Positions 38,501 to 50,500 of a stretch of 64,000 nt of DNA are shown here, piece by piece. This DNA comes from Crotophaga sulcirostris (Eukaryota > Chordata > Aves > Cuculiformes > Crotophagidae), in the NCBI GenBank assembly GCA_013397455.1, contig VYZB01000329.1, positions 182,620 through 246,619 on the forward strand, given 5' to 3'. Position 1 is the stretch's first letter. Each line of letters begins with the position of its first letter. A program made the position numbers and the translations under genes. The notes under the pieces are model-generated. The model did no database searches. It was not told the origin of the DNA and saw nothing but the letters and a program-made list of their open reading frames with translations.

Positions 38501-41500
38501 TATTTATCTGAAGGTCAAGTCCTGCCAATGTTTAGGCAAGAAAAATTCCTGTAGTAGTGTTGGGAAAGTTCTAAAAAAAAAATAATTCCTCCTTTGATGC
38601 GAGAATGAGGCTATCCTACAGTGATCAGATTAACTTGTCAACTGACCACAGCTTTGAAGGCTAGTGACATGTTTTGCACATACTGTGAGCCATTGACTTA
38701 ATCAGATAAAAGTTTAGTAGTTCCGAATAAACTTAAAAAGTGAATCATGAGTTCTATGTCGACATGAGCTGCTTTCTCTAAACAATTTTTAAAATTCCTT
38801 ACTACATTTTTTTTCTTTTGAGAAATATTGTATTTGGGGGAGTCCCGAAGTTCCTCAACCAATATTCTGTATTCTTCCTAGTTTGATATACTTCTAATAC
38901 TCTGAGATAGTTCAAGGTACAACAAGGATTACAATCCATTAGCATGACTGAATTTAGTGATTAGGGATCTCAGATTGGTAACAGGAGATCTTAAAGCCAG
39001 TCCTTGCTTTAAAGGACTGGATAAAATATAGACACAGCCTTGGCAGAAGATGAGGTGGGTCCTCAACCTATGTATTGAGGACCAAAATTATGTGATTGTG
39101 CATAAACCTATAACCTCTTTTTGGCCTAATAACCCTTTGTACGAAGAAGAACTTGAGAAGTAAAAGATAAGAGAACTCCCTTGATCCACAGATCTACTCC
39201 CATCCTTTTTCAGCCTCCATATTTTGGATCTTTTGATGGGAGAAAAGAACCATGAGTTCAGATTTTTAGAAGACTAAAGAAAGAGCTGAAATGGCATCTC
39301 TCTCACAACCTGGCCAAATGCTGAGATCATTGTGCATGTTCAAGAGGTGCAATTTTATGTAGTAATCACCAAGAACAGAAGTCATGGATATTTCTGTTTT
39401 CTTTGAACAGCCCAATCCGCTCTTCTCTGTAACTAAAATGTGCTTCATATAAAATCTCCAATTCCCTCACACATAAAAATAAATATTAAAAAAAAAAGAA
39501 AGCATATGTGTTAGCTTTATTTTTTTAATATATCTTCAATGAAGGCATAAGGCTGTTGTGTCTTTAACACAGGGTGATACCTGCAGTCACTGGTAGTGTT
39601 TAAGGGCATTTTGAGCAACCTATCAGCAGACAGTGGTGGCCACAAACAGCAAACTTCAACATCTCCTTGACATCTCAGACTCCTCTGGGTCAGAGGGACT
39701 CTGACCTCATTGCTGTCAGTGCTGACAGTTATCTGGGCCAGGATTTTGGACATATTTTGATTGCCAAAAGTCATAGCTGTACATGGCCTTTACCTCTGTG
39801 TACACAACACTGCAGAGAAGGCGCTCAGCTATAACTCAGGGGATGTTGGGTCACGTCCCAGTGCTGCGAAGTTTCCCTTTACAGTGATTTCCCCTAAAAT
39901 GTCTGGCAAGATACTTTATCTATGTTGTATTTTCTCCCATTCTCTCTTCACTTACCTGTTTCCATAAATTCTTTAGAGTGACTGTGTATAGTCACATCTT
40001 CTAATGTTTTATCTGTTGTTTTTGTTGAAATTTTTATTTGTAATACAAATAATGTTTATTTAAAATTCAACTTTACTAAATTATCCATGTCAATACCATA
40101 ACATTTTAACAACGTCTATTTTCAAGTCACTAGAGCATCTTGCAATCATTACATATGCACACTGCTTAGCATTTGACATTTGGTCTGACCAGTTAGGCCT
40201 GAGAAAGCCAAAACAGTTAGCAATTCCCTCTGCTCTCTTAATTCATGTGAAACTATTTAGACGTCTTTTAACCTTTCTCCTCCTGAGGTTTTGCTACAAT
40301 TGTGTGAAGATACTCATGGAACTCCTGTTTTACTCAACACCTTGCTAAGCTTTAATACAGGCTAACAAATACATGTACGTGTGTGTACTTTCACATTCAT
40401 GTTTGACCAAAATATTTCCCAAACAGAGCTATTTGTGGGTATGGAGATCAAGGTTCACACAATATTGAGTTTGCAGATGCCAATAATCCAGTTTTAAGGT
40501 TTGCCTTTATAGTAAGATTAATTTAGTTAGAGTAAAATAAAACAGCCACAGATAATCAAGTCAACCATATCTATCTCAGGATGCAATGAGAGTCTCATAT
40601 ATGTGTCTCAAGATAAGTTCTTTGCATGTTGAATACAGGCGAAATTTGACCTGTTTTTCCTACCGGACAAGTCACAGGAAGACTATCCATTGCTCTTTAT
40701 CAATCTTCTAATATTTTGCGCATATGCTTGCTTTCCCTTACTAGTCTAAATGCTTCCATTAGGTTCAATGGGAAGAGCAATCCTGAAGACAACAATGAAA
40801 TTTGAGCTACAAAACCAGCAGGAAATATTTGCAAGCTGAGAGGTCGAGCAGTGATACTTAAACAAAACATCACATTTTGCAGGAGAATGCTGCATGCTGA
40901 TCACTTATGAACTAGACCCCCTCCCTTTTCTTTCAGAGGGGACAAAGTGCTCGTCTTGAAGGGGAAGACAAATTCCTTATTCAAAGGAGTACATGGAGAA
41001 CTAAACCACAAACAAAACCCCAACAACCCCACTTTGAGAAGCTTCCCTGTACTAGAAGAATAGATGGAAGCATCTGAGAATGAATAAGAAGGAGGGAGGG
41101 AGGTACAAAGGAGGAGGATATTTGGACAGTCTGACTACAAGCATCCGATTCAGGCTTCTTATAGACAGCTGAGAGAGCTAGACTCTTGCAGAGGTCCCTT
41201 AAGGGTCTATTTTCAATTAATTTAGAGGAATTAAATTCCTAGTTTAGGATAGTTAGACTATGTGAATCTCTCAAATTATTACCTTTTAACAGCATCACTA
41301 AGTGGCTTTTATAGTCTATATTTATGATATCATAAATCCAAATAACAGTGGGTTTAAGGAAAGGGGAATAAAAAGAGAATAATATGCCACCTAATTATGG
41401 CCTAGGTGCTTTAGTGTAACTTCAAACTTATTTATGATCCCCCTTTTATACTGATTTGATGATAGAAGACATTTGTACTTTTGCAGCCTGGTCCCTAAGA

Positions 41501-44500
41501 GATAAAAGCCAAGCTGAGATACTGAAAGGTGAGTAGTCTTGAAAACAGGTCTGAGTAATCTAAGACAGATGACCAGTCCTCGCTGAACAAGCACTACAGA
41601 CATACCCATGGAGCCTCACATGCAGTAGTTAAGAAAGAAACAGGGTATTACAGGTTTATATTGATCAGGACATGGCTACTTCCTTTTTATAATGCAAAAA
41701 TTTTGGCGTGAGAGTTTACTGCACCAACATGAAATCAAAAGGAGCATTTGCAAGAACAATTTACTACTTTAGGCATGTTGCAAAAATATGGCAGTAAAGA
41801 TAAAAAAGACTAATCCAAGATGGTGCAATAGCTTTCATCATCCAGTCTCATAAACGTCTAATCGCACTCTCCTTCAGACCATGTTTATTTTCATATAAAT
41901 TCCTTTAAATTGTAGTGCTGCTCTTTTCTTAAACATGACTAATTGTTTTATGCTACCCTTGTGAGCCCGGTTTTCATCATAGCCTGTTTTCATACCGTGT
42001 GACCCAGCTGATGTGGCTATTCCATCCAGTAAAGAAAAGGAGACATTGTAAAACATTTCTAAGGCATGTGCATGTTTCCATTTGATATCCATTCCCTGTG
42101 TTTCCCAAATTTTCTTAGTGCAGAAGCATATTTCTCATTTGGCTTCACATTTTGAAGGCTGCATTTTCTCCTTGATGTGTATGAGAACTTTGGTTGTTTG
42201 AGCAAGAGAAAATAATTTAATGTACAGGAATCATGTTCCTAGTCTTCTGTCCAGACATTAGGAGTTCTACATGGTTTAAAAGCGAGCAGAGTAGATTCAT
42301 GCCTGTTGCAGCTAAATTTTTAAGATTAACTACGATAAAATTTTTCTCAGCCCAGAGCATGAAATAGGATGTAGCTGTGGTCTCCCAGATTCAGTCCAGG
42401 ACTTAAGTAGGTTTCTGAGTAATCATTTTCTCTCTCAATAATCTCTGCAAGTGGTTTGGGTGCATCACTAGCAAACATTCACTTCCTGACCTGTTTTGGC
42501 AGTATGCTGCTGGGATTGTTTCTTTCATCTGTCCTACCCTGCACGAGAAGGACATTAACAGTTAAAAAAGAAGTAGGAATTGCTCAGTGCAAATACACAT
42601 GAAAGAAAGCAGAATAAACTTTTTCCCACTATGTTCCCAGAGGAAAAATACAATTTAAAGTAAATTTTACATCACTTTTTGAGGAGTTAACATTCCCCAT
42701 TAAGAGCAAAATATTGTGATTATACCTTTTCTATTTGAAAAAAAAAAAGTCATTTTAACTCTTAGTTTTGATCGTACAATTAAAAAAATTTCTAAATATA
42801 CTCCCATTATATAACAAAGGTGGTAAACTCAAAACAGTATTACGTTCCTCTCAGGGTTTCTCAGTTCTTCACTGTGATTGCATTTAAGCATGGTTTTACA
42901 TGGAATAAGTGAGGAAGCTAACTTCTATTCATAAAGCTGCATGGATGTACATGTACTTGTGGAATGAATCAGGGGATTGAGCTCTTGGCAAAGTTCTCTG
43001 TAGTTCCAAAGAGTACGCTTTTAATTCATAAACATATAAGCATATATTTCTGTATAAATGTGTGTGTATATATAATTGTGTATAAATACTAGGCAGAACA
43101 TAGTAGCCTAAGTAATAGCATTATGCACAGCACATTGGAATAAACACTAAGTTTAATGCTATCTTATCATAACCCTGCAGTAAGTACTTTTAATCACATT
43201 TTTTCCAGGGCTGTGCATTTCACATAGAGCATTCAAAGGATACCATGAGATTTTAGTAAGAAATTTCAATGTTTTTATTACATTCATATGGGAAGCATAA
43301 CTTTAACTTCACATTCCTACGTGTTTACTGCACTTTCCATAATACCCTAGATGTCAGGAAAAAAACAGGAAAATGCTACAAGAAAAGAGTTTAGATTAAA
43401 AGACTGAGCCCCCCATGGATATTCTCAGATCCACGAAATTCTTTCTTCTAGGGATTTCTCTGATGGATGTGGAGGCTCGTCGCCTGTCCACAGCACTGGC
43501 AGGAAACCTCACACCTTGAAGAAGATGACTTCAAAGAAGCTGATGAGTCTTCTGGACCCTTTATCAGACTTTTTTCTCCTGAGGCCAGAGATGCATAGTG
43601 TGAACATTAAAGATTTCATGGTGTTCTTCAAAAGGGATCCAGTCCTGCACCCCTTAACAACAGTTGGGTTTGCCGCAGGAAACAAATACAGAAGGAATTC
43701 ACCTCAAAACAGGACTTTTCCCCAGTGCTGATGAGAATTTTCTTTCCCTTGTCCTGCCATTTTACATGCCATATACCAGCTGTTTCCCCCCAGTTCCCTA
43801 TGATTCCAAAGGTAATTCCACTTCATCTGTGTTTTACACTTGCAGTTTTCCAAACATTTTGGGTTCATTCATTGACACTTTGTCATAACTACACTGGATC
43901 TGACTCTCAATTACACTAAGGCTCCTTTACATTTAGTTTACAAAGCCCTTTTGCACTGTTGGAATAATATAAGTAAGCCTCAGTGCAAATGAAAATCATC
44001 CCCTAATTTTTCTATTTTTCTTCCAAGTGTCATGTTTGTTCTACTAGAAAAATAAAACAGAACAGCAATGACAAAAAAAATGTGATGCGTTTGTCTCCTT
44101 CTCTTAGTAAGGAATGTCCTGAGAACTAGTGCTACCAAAGTTTTATTATTGCTTACAAAACAAATCTTAGAACCATTTACTGGATACAATAGAGCATCAT
44201 TAAAAAATTAAAGTAAACTACAGTTGCCCAAATAAACACGCAAAGTACATTTTGTGATCCATTACCTCATTTTTATTGCATTTATCCACTTTATTACTGC
44301 TTTCAGTTCAGTTAATTTGTGATGGGTTTTCCAGTCATTTGTGACAATTAACAAAAATGAGCCACAAAAACGAGCCACAAAAATGATCGTAGAACAATAA
44401 AAAGGAAAATCTATATTTCAAATGTTTTACCCAAAAGAGTACTCAGTGGTCCTGGTCAAGGCAGTTTTAAATGAGATGTACATGAATTCATTTCACTTCA

Positions 44501-45302
44501 GGTATACAGTTGTGTGATTTAAATAAAAATCAAGACTTATTTTGATCCGAATGGAAAGACATATACTTGTCTAGAAGACTGTTCAGTTTTAGGTGATCTG
44601 ATTCAGCCTTTGTACATCCCCATCTCTTTCCATCTATATCCAATTTAGACATCTCCTGCGAGTACCTGTAGCCAAGTGTGCAGAACATCCATATCTGTGA
44701 GTATTACATCAGGTCCACAATTTGCAAAGCTAGGAAAACAGGCTTTTCAACCATTCTGTTAGCACTCCAAAGCAGAATATTCCATGAGAGATTTGCTTGA
44801 TTTTTAACAATTAATGCATTTTTTGCTTTACAGCAGCAGATAAGAGCAAGGTTCTGGGACCACCAGCTTCATCCCATTAGAATCCAAAAAATCCCTTCTG
44901 AACCAGTGGCTGCTGCATATGGATGGATAAAATGTGTACGAGCAACAGATCTGCTGAGCACAGGATTTATGGGGGCAGAATTGATCAGCCTAGCAGGAAA
45001 TGGCAACTCTGTGGACCATTCATCTCCTATTTGCAATCTCTTCAGAGATGTGTAATCTAGTCATCTCCAGCCTCACAAGTGGTATTATACAACTTCATGA
45101 ATATTATTTGGAAAACTCTTTGAAAGAACATGCATGACTTACTTTTGGCACATATGGTTTTCCAAGATTACAGTTTATGCTGTCATTTGTGCCATTGTCT
45201 TTTTTTTTTAATTGTTCTATTTTTGTGTTTTCAATAGAACATTCTCTTTAATTACAGTGCAGTATCCCCTTTCAGTATGAAAAGAATTTAAATGATCTTG
45301 TG
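35514..45302. other. long AT-rich stretch with no recognised repeat or gene
   Basis: Nearly 10 kb without a CR1 signature I can see. Reading frames (36293-36586, 38181-38429, 39517-39774, 41391-41609, 43516-43731 and others) stay below 100 codons and show no domains. The part at 36030-36560 is somewhat richer in G and C with a few CpG sites. A TG/TA-rich tract lies at 43059-43087, and a GAGCCACAAAAA unit is repeated twice in tandem at about 44359-44384. Confidence 0.45.
43059..43087. repeat. TG/TA-rich simple tract
   Basis: ATGTGTGTGTATATATAATT followed by more TG/TA. It is an imperfect dinucleotide microsatellite in an AT-rich setting. Confidence 0.7.
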
Positions 45303-45440
45303 AAAAAGAGCAAAGGACTGGAAAATAAGAAACCAATTCAATTGTTCCCAGCTCTGGCACAATACTTTGTGAGGTTTTAGAAGATTCACTTCCTTATCTC
45401 TGGAGTTTATTTTTCCGGTCTGTAAAACTGAATTAGTGCT
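45303..45440 (+). mobile_element. MIR-type CORE-SINE fossil
   Basis: The order of blocks is that of MIR, a tRNA-derived SINE common to amniotes: AAGAGCAAAGGACTGGAAAA (region after the tRNA A-box), TTCAATTGTTCCCAGCTCTGG (worn B-box and CORE start), ACTTTGTGAGG, GATTCACTTCCTTATCTCTG and, after a gap, GGTCTGTAAAACTGAATTAG (the 'catctgtaaaatgg' block). About 138 bases survive. Such copies are old, having stopped moving long before modern birds, and only some are still legible. It has no coding potential. Confidence 0.75.
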
Positions 45441-45880
45441 TGTCCCTGTGTATATACTTCCATCAGAGAAAAGATAAGAAAAAGAATTAATCACTTACAA
45501 CATATTTTATTGCTCTTACAATCTGTGTCACTGGAGTGCATTCTGATAAACCCAATGCATTTTAGGGCAATTGTTGCATTATATTAATAAGCTCAGTGTT
45601 AAAGCTCAGTCATTGTCCCAGAGACCATCTGGTGAAGTCTGCCCACAACTCAAATTATTTTAACTTTCACAAGAAGATGACTCCATCCTAATGCTTATTG
45701 GGAGTAATTTGTGGTACAAACTAGACAGTCAACTCTCCAAGAGTCATTCAGGAGAGAGGTAATTCAACTTGGGCTGTTCAGACCAGTCAGAAGCAGAGAT
45801 GATAAAGATTCACCTCTGCTGACTGCACTTGTGCTTTGATGTTGTTTAATGTATTGACATAGATGAAGCCATTAAGAAAA
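45441..45880. other. non-coding spacer, nothing identified
   Basis: Sequence between the MIR fossil and the pentanucleotide array. No gene or repeat seen. Confidence 0.6.
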
Positions 45881-45969
45881 GATAGGATAGGATAGGATAG
45901 GATAGGATAGGATAGGATAGGATAGGATAGGATAGGATAGGATAGGATAGGGTAGGGTAGGATAGGGTA
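45881..45969. repeat. (GATAG)n pentanucleotide microsatellite
   Basis: Fourteen perfect GATAG units (45881-45950) are followed by GGTAG-type variants to 45969 (GGTAGGGTAGGATAGGGTA). The pure part is 70 bases with no interruption, which implies recent growth and likely length polymorphism. The purine-rich strand is the plus strand. The minus-strand frame through it (45787-46002) reads as repeated Ser-Tyr-Pro-Ile-Leu and is an artefact of the array. Confidence 0.98.
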
Positions 45970-47330
45970 AGGAGTCTTGTGGATGACCCATTTTTTACCC
46001 ATACCTATATTGCTGGAGGGCTCAAATCTCTGCAGTGTTCCTTAGGACTTAGGGAATTGAATTTATTCATAAACAAGAAAAGGCGAATGGAGTGTAAAAG
46101 ACATTTTTTCGTGCAGCAGTGATTGCTGCTACTGAGAAAACAAGGTTTGCTATCAGACATTACTATGCTCAAAACGTGGACACAGGTGCCTCAATACTTG
46201 AGCTGGGATAAGTTTTACATAGCTGTAAAATGAGCTTCAGCTTTTAAGTTACTGTCTTTTTCTTTACAATAATAATCTCTTCACTTTTACAAGGTCTATA
46301 TTATTTTTAGGTAAGAAAACACTATAAAGTTCATGTTTTATTGTTCCTTGCAGTTATATAAATTACATTTGGCCAAAATAAATGTAATTCCTACTGTGTG
46401 AACTGAGAACCCAGAATGTTGATTTTCCTCAAGTTATAAACAATGTGAAGATATGTTATACTGGGTCACAATTTTCCACTGTACAGCAAAATATATAACT
46501 CACTTTTAATAACAAAACTGCATATATCATTAAAGTTTCCTACTCCATGGAGCACAGATTATGTTTCTCTGCACAGCAAGGGATATCCCTTCTATGTACC
46601 ACAATTTCTAAAATATTGTTTGACTGAATGAAAAATATTTTAGTGATTCATTAGTAAAACAGCTGTCATTTTGAAAAATTATTCAAATTAGCCCGTGTTT
46701 TTATTAGTAGTATTGAATTCTTTTTGCAGGCTCTTTTTTTTTCTTTGTAGATCTAGTATTGCAGCGCATATTTGTACCTCTTTCATCTTCTTGTTACCAT
46801 GGTTTTTGGAAAGAGAATTTGGAGAATTATTTATTATTTTGATTTCTCTGGTGGCTGTCGGAAGTTAGAGACACCTCCTAAAATTTAACATGCCTAGTTA
46901 GGAAATCCACAATGTTCATTACGATACTATGATTCATTAAGCTTCTAATTCTGAGTTTTCCAAACCATAGGCTTTCCTAAAAGACTATTAACAGGATTTT
47001 CTAAAGCACTGTGCTTTAACCTAACACTGCTGCCATTCACATCCATGGTAAAATACCCAATGATGTCAGTGGAACTACTTAGGCCAATGTTGAGTGCTTT
47101 TGAATATAATCTTTTAAAAGTACTACCTGACTACATCATAAAACTTCTTCTAAATCCTTCAAGCCACAACACCTCTGCCTATATATCCCTGAGGTCATTC
47201 AAAGTCATTAAGAACAAACTGTCATTGCAGCATACCTGGAAGGTTAGTAAACTCAGGATATGAGGGGAAAAGAGAGAATCCAATCCTCTTCTCAAAATCA
47301 GTTTGCAGCATCTAAAGGACAAGAAGTTCT
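45970..47330. other. AT-rich non-coding stretch, nothing identified
   Basis: No repeat family or gene recognised. The plus-strand frame at 47045-47263 has no signature. Confidence 0.6.
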
Positions 47331-47545
47331 ATCATAAAATCACAGAAAAATATAGTGAACTCTACATGACACAAAAGCCACTTCCTAATCAAAGTAGTGC
47401 TAACTTCAAAGTTAGATCGCATTTCTAAGTGTCCTATCCCTCCAGGCTTTGAAAATCTCCAAGGACAGAGATTCCATTCCCTCTCTGGTCAAACTGTTGC
47501 AGTCCTTAACTCCTCCTATGAGTAAGTTTTCTCTCGATACCCAGA
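47331..47545 (-). mobile_element. CR1 LINE 3'-end fragment, heavily worn
   Basis: The plus strand begins ATCATAAAATCACAGAAAAA (inverted tail). It is then faint through 'tgaactctacatgacac' and recovers at CTCCAAGGACAGAGATTCCA, 'ttccctctctggtcaaactgttgcagtcctt' and 'tgagtaagttttctct'. The order matches CR1 3' ends, but identity is low, so it is one of the older copies. Confidence 0.75.
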
Positions 47546-50500
47546 GTTTTCTTTTGTGTTGCTTTTAATGACTACCTCTAAGCTTTTAACAGAGTAGTAG
47601 TTGAACATATAGAGAAGAACAAGGAAATTTCAGAGTTCCTCAATTAAACTCCAAAATATTTACGGCAGAAAGGCTTAGTAACAACATATTGACTTTTGCC
47701 AAACCATGTCAATGTCAAATGTAATGTCTAAATTGCTGGCAGTAAAATGACTGCAACAATGCATTTGGCATTTCTGTGACCATCTGCATGCAGCCCAACA
47801 AACTTGGAGCCACTATTTTAGTATGAGATCCTTCTCCCAAGATTTTAGTCTCTAAAAGCTGGATGCCTTATCTAAATTAGGCATTGAGGATCCCTGCCAT
47901 GGTGGGGAGAGAGAGAGAAAGAGAGAGAAAAAGAGAATAACACATAACGTTGTAAAAAATAATCAAACTTTTGTGTTAGACTCCTGTCAAAATACAATAT
48001 CTAGATCTACTGAATGGGTGATTATACTGGTTCGGCTCAGAAGTGAGAATTCAACTCAAGGAAATCAAAGAAAGCCGAAAATCAAGAAGAAGTGAAAAAG
48101 AATGGCCTGGTACACGTTTTTGTATCAAATATTTACTATGATGCCTCCAAAAACGCCCTAGTTTATGGGAAGAGTTTCTGTTACTCCATCCTACAGTGTA
48201 AAGAACACAGTAGTCTTTGTGAAGCTGCCACTAAGCAGCTGTCCTACACTGATATTCCACAGTCCTGCAGCAAATACTCTCTGAAGCTGGTGCCTTCTCA
48301 GCAGACCTCTGCTCATCCTTCTGTCCTAGTCTTTTCCTGTACATGGACTCACTGTTCTTCCTTTTGCCCTTTTGGATAGCTTTTGGTCAATAAAGTCACC
48401 AGGAATTGTGAACAGGAAAGAGAAGGCCAAAGAAACCAGGAAGTTAAATACAGGATGTCAGCTTGTTTCCTAAGAAGGGAGTAGTTGTGTACCTAAGGAC
48501 AATGACTTTCATGCAGATGTAGAGAAAAAATGTTTATCTGAGTAACTGTAAGGGGAGATAAATATTTTAGTTAAAAGAAAAGAAATGGAAATGTTAATAG
48601 TCTGTCATTTCAAATTTTTTTTTTTGCAGCTTCTGTGAATTATGGGTATAGGATGGTCCTCTGGTCAATTTGGCTGTCTCTGTAGGGAATGGCTTTTACC
48701 CTAGAGGCAAAAGTGCAATGGCTGGCATGCATGATGCTCAGAGTTAGCACACTCTAATATGGGCTGACAGTGCTCCTGCTACAGGGCATACCATTGCATC
48801 ATCGTGGGCTCTGTGTGTCACTTCTTTAGTTCTGAGACATTGTTATTGTTTACTGGTGTCTTATCCATGATGAGAAGAAAAAAAAAGACATCCAAAAAAA
48901 AGAAATCTATCCTAGATGTGCACGCCTTTTTGTCTCCAGGGAAATTAACTATTTTATTTTAAAAGAGTCTCTGGGAGCAAACTAATATAACGAAGGGCTA
49001 ATGAGAGATGAGGGAGCAGACAGAGGAGCTAAGATGTTCAGTGACTTCTAGTTCTGTGTGATTTTCACACATACAAAGGAAGGCTAAAACTGGAAGTGTG
49101 AATGTCTCATAAGAATAGACAAAATTAGTATCGTTGTTGTGAGAAAACTTTACCATTTGTTATATATTATCCATCTGTGGGTACAGTTCTTATGGAGATG
49201 AGAGAAGAAATTTTATACATAGGTGATGACACTTCAGTTTGAGATAAATTAGTATATGACAGTTAGCAAAGGTAATACAAAACATGGAAAAATGTAGATA
49301 TCGGTCATAAAGGATTCTGCTTGCAGGAAACACGTAGTGGGGGAACTGCATTCCGTAGCTGAACTACAAAGTACCTAGAGCCAAAGAAAAACTGGGAAAA
49401 TAAGAGAGATATCACTTGCTTCTCTCTATTACTAAATGTTTTTCTTGTATGAAATAGAAAAACATTAATAAATATCGACCTGATTCCCTACTGTACCTCA
49501 GCAGGTGTCTTTTTTAAATTATAAAAGTTAAATTTTATTCTTTCCTGGGACAGGGATGAGCTGTATTTGAGGAACCAGAGAGGAGACAGTCACTTAAAAC
49601 TGATTCTTTTTTATCTTTGTCTCTTCAGGCTGGATGTCTCCAAGGTGGAAATAGGTTCTTCAATCTACTAGTATGAAAGTTTGAGAAATGTGCACTGTGG
49701 AGACAGTTTGCTATAGACCTTTTCCAAAGCTCAACTGAGCTTCATTAGCCACTCAAGGAACTCTCTTCCCTACTGAGGAGAAAAACTGAGGGAAACACTT
49801 GTGTTTCTTGAATTACTCTGGGTTGCAGCAATTTACCCCTTTCTGAAAAAGAAAAATTTTGCTTTGCATGTTCGGATTGTACTACCTCTATTCATCATAA
49901 TCACAAAGCTAGTAGAAAAGGAAATATTTGTAGCACTGTGGTTTTCAGAAGGAAAGATAATTTCCTATTTAGTAAATTATTACTTCTATTTTGGGAGATT
50001 TTTTTTGTTTGACACAACAATTCTCTCCATCATGATACCCTGCCAGTCTCCAAACATGGCAAGATTGATGCAACTTGAGTGAGATCATGGATTACTGAAA
50101 GATATTTCAGTGCTCACTAGGTAACAGTAGAGTAAATAAGCTGGGAATAAATCTTTGCACATCACCTACTCTTCCTCTCTCAACCAAAGCAGGATCTACT
50201 CCACTTCAGCAGTCTCTTAGGGAACCTGTTAAACCTTTTGTGGGTCTTTTGATTAATTGCTGCTATTGTACATTTACATTGTACTTTCAATAAACACATA
50301 CATTCTCTACATTCCCTACACACCTTTTGTTACTACTCAGGGGCTGAGTTTTAGCTGCATGGAGGAACCTCTGAAGAATAGTTATGAACAGGGGATCTGC
50401 CAAAACAATTACAAACTCTTTAGAATATGAACATCTAGTAAAAAGTACAAGTGGTTAATTCATTTAGAATCATAGTACAGTGCAATATTGCAAGGAATAA

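Noticed and set aside
39790..39900. GC-richer patch with a GCGCTCAGCTATAACTCAGG segment, considered as a tRNA-derived SINE
   Set aside because: The segment loosely resembles an A-box region, but no proper B-box follows at the right distance and I could not match a SINE family.
45787..46002. Minus-strand frame with repeated Ser-Tyr-Pro-Ile-Leu
   Set aside because: It is only the translation of the GATAG pentanucleotide array, whose 15-base period yields a 5-residue repeat.
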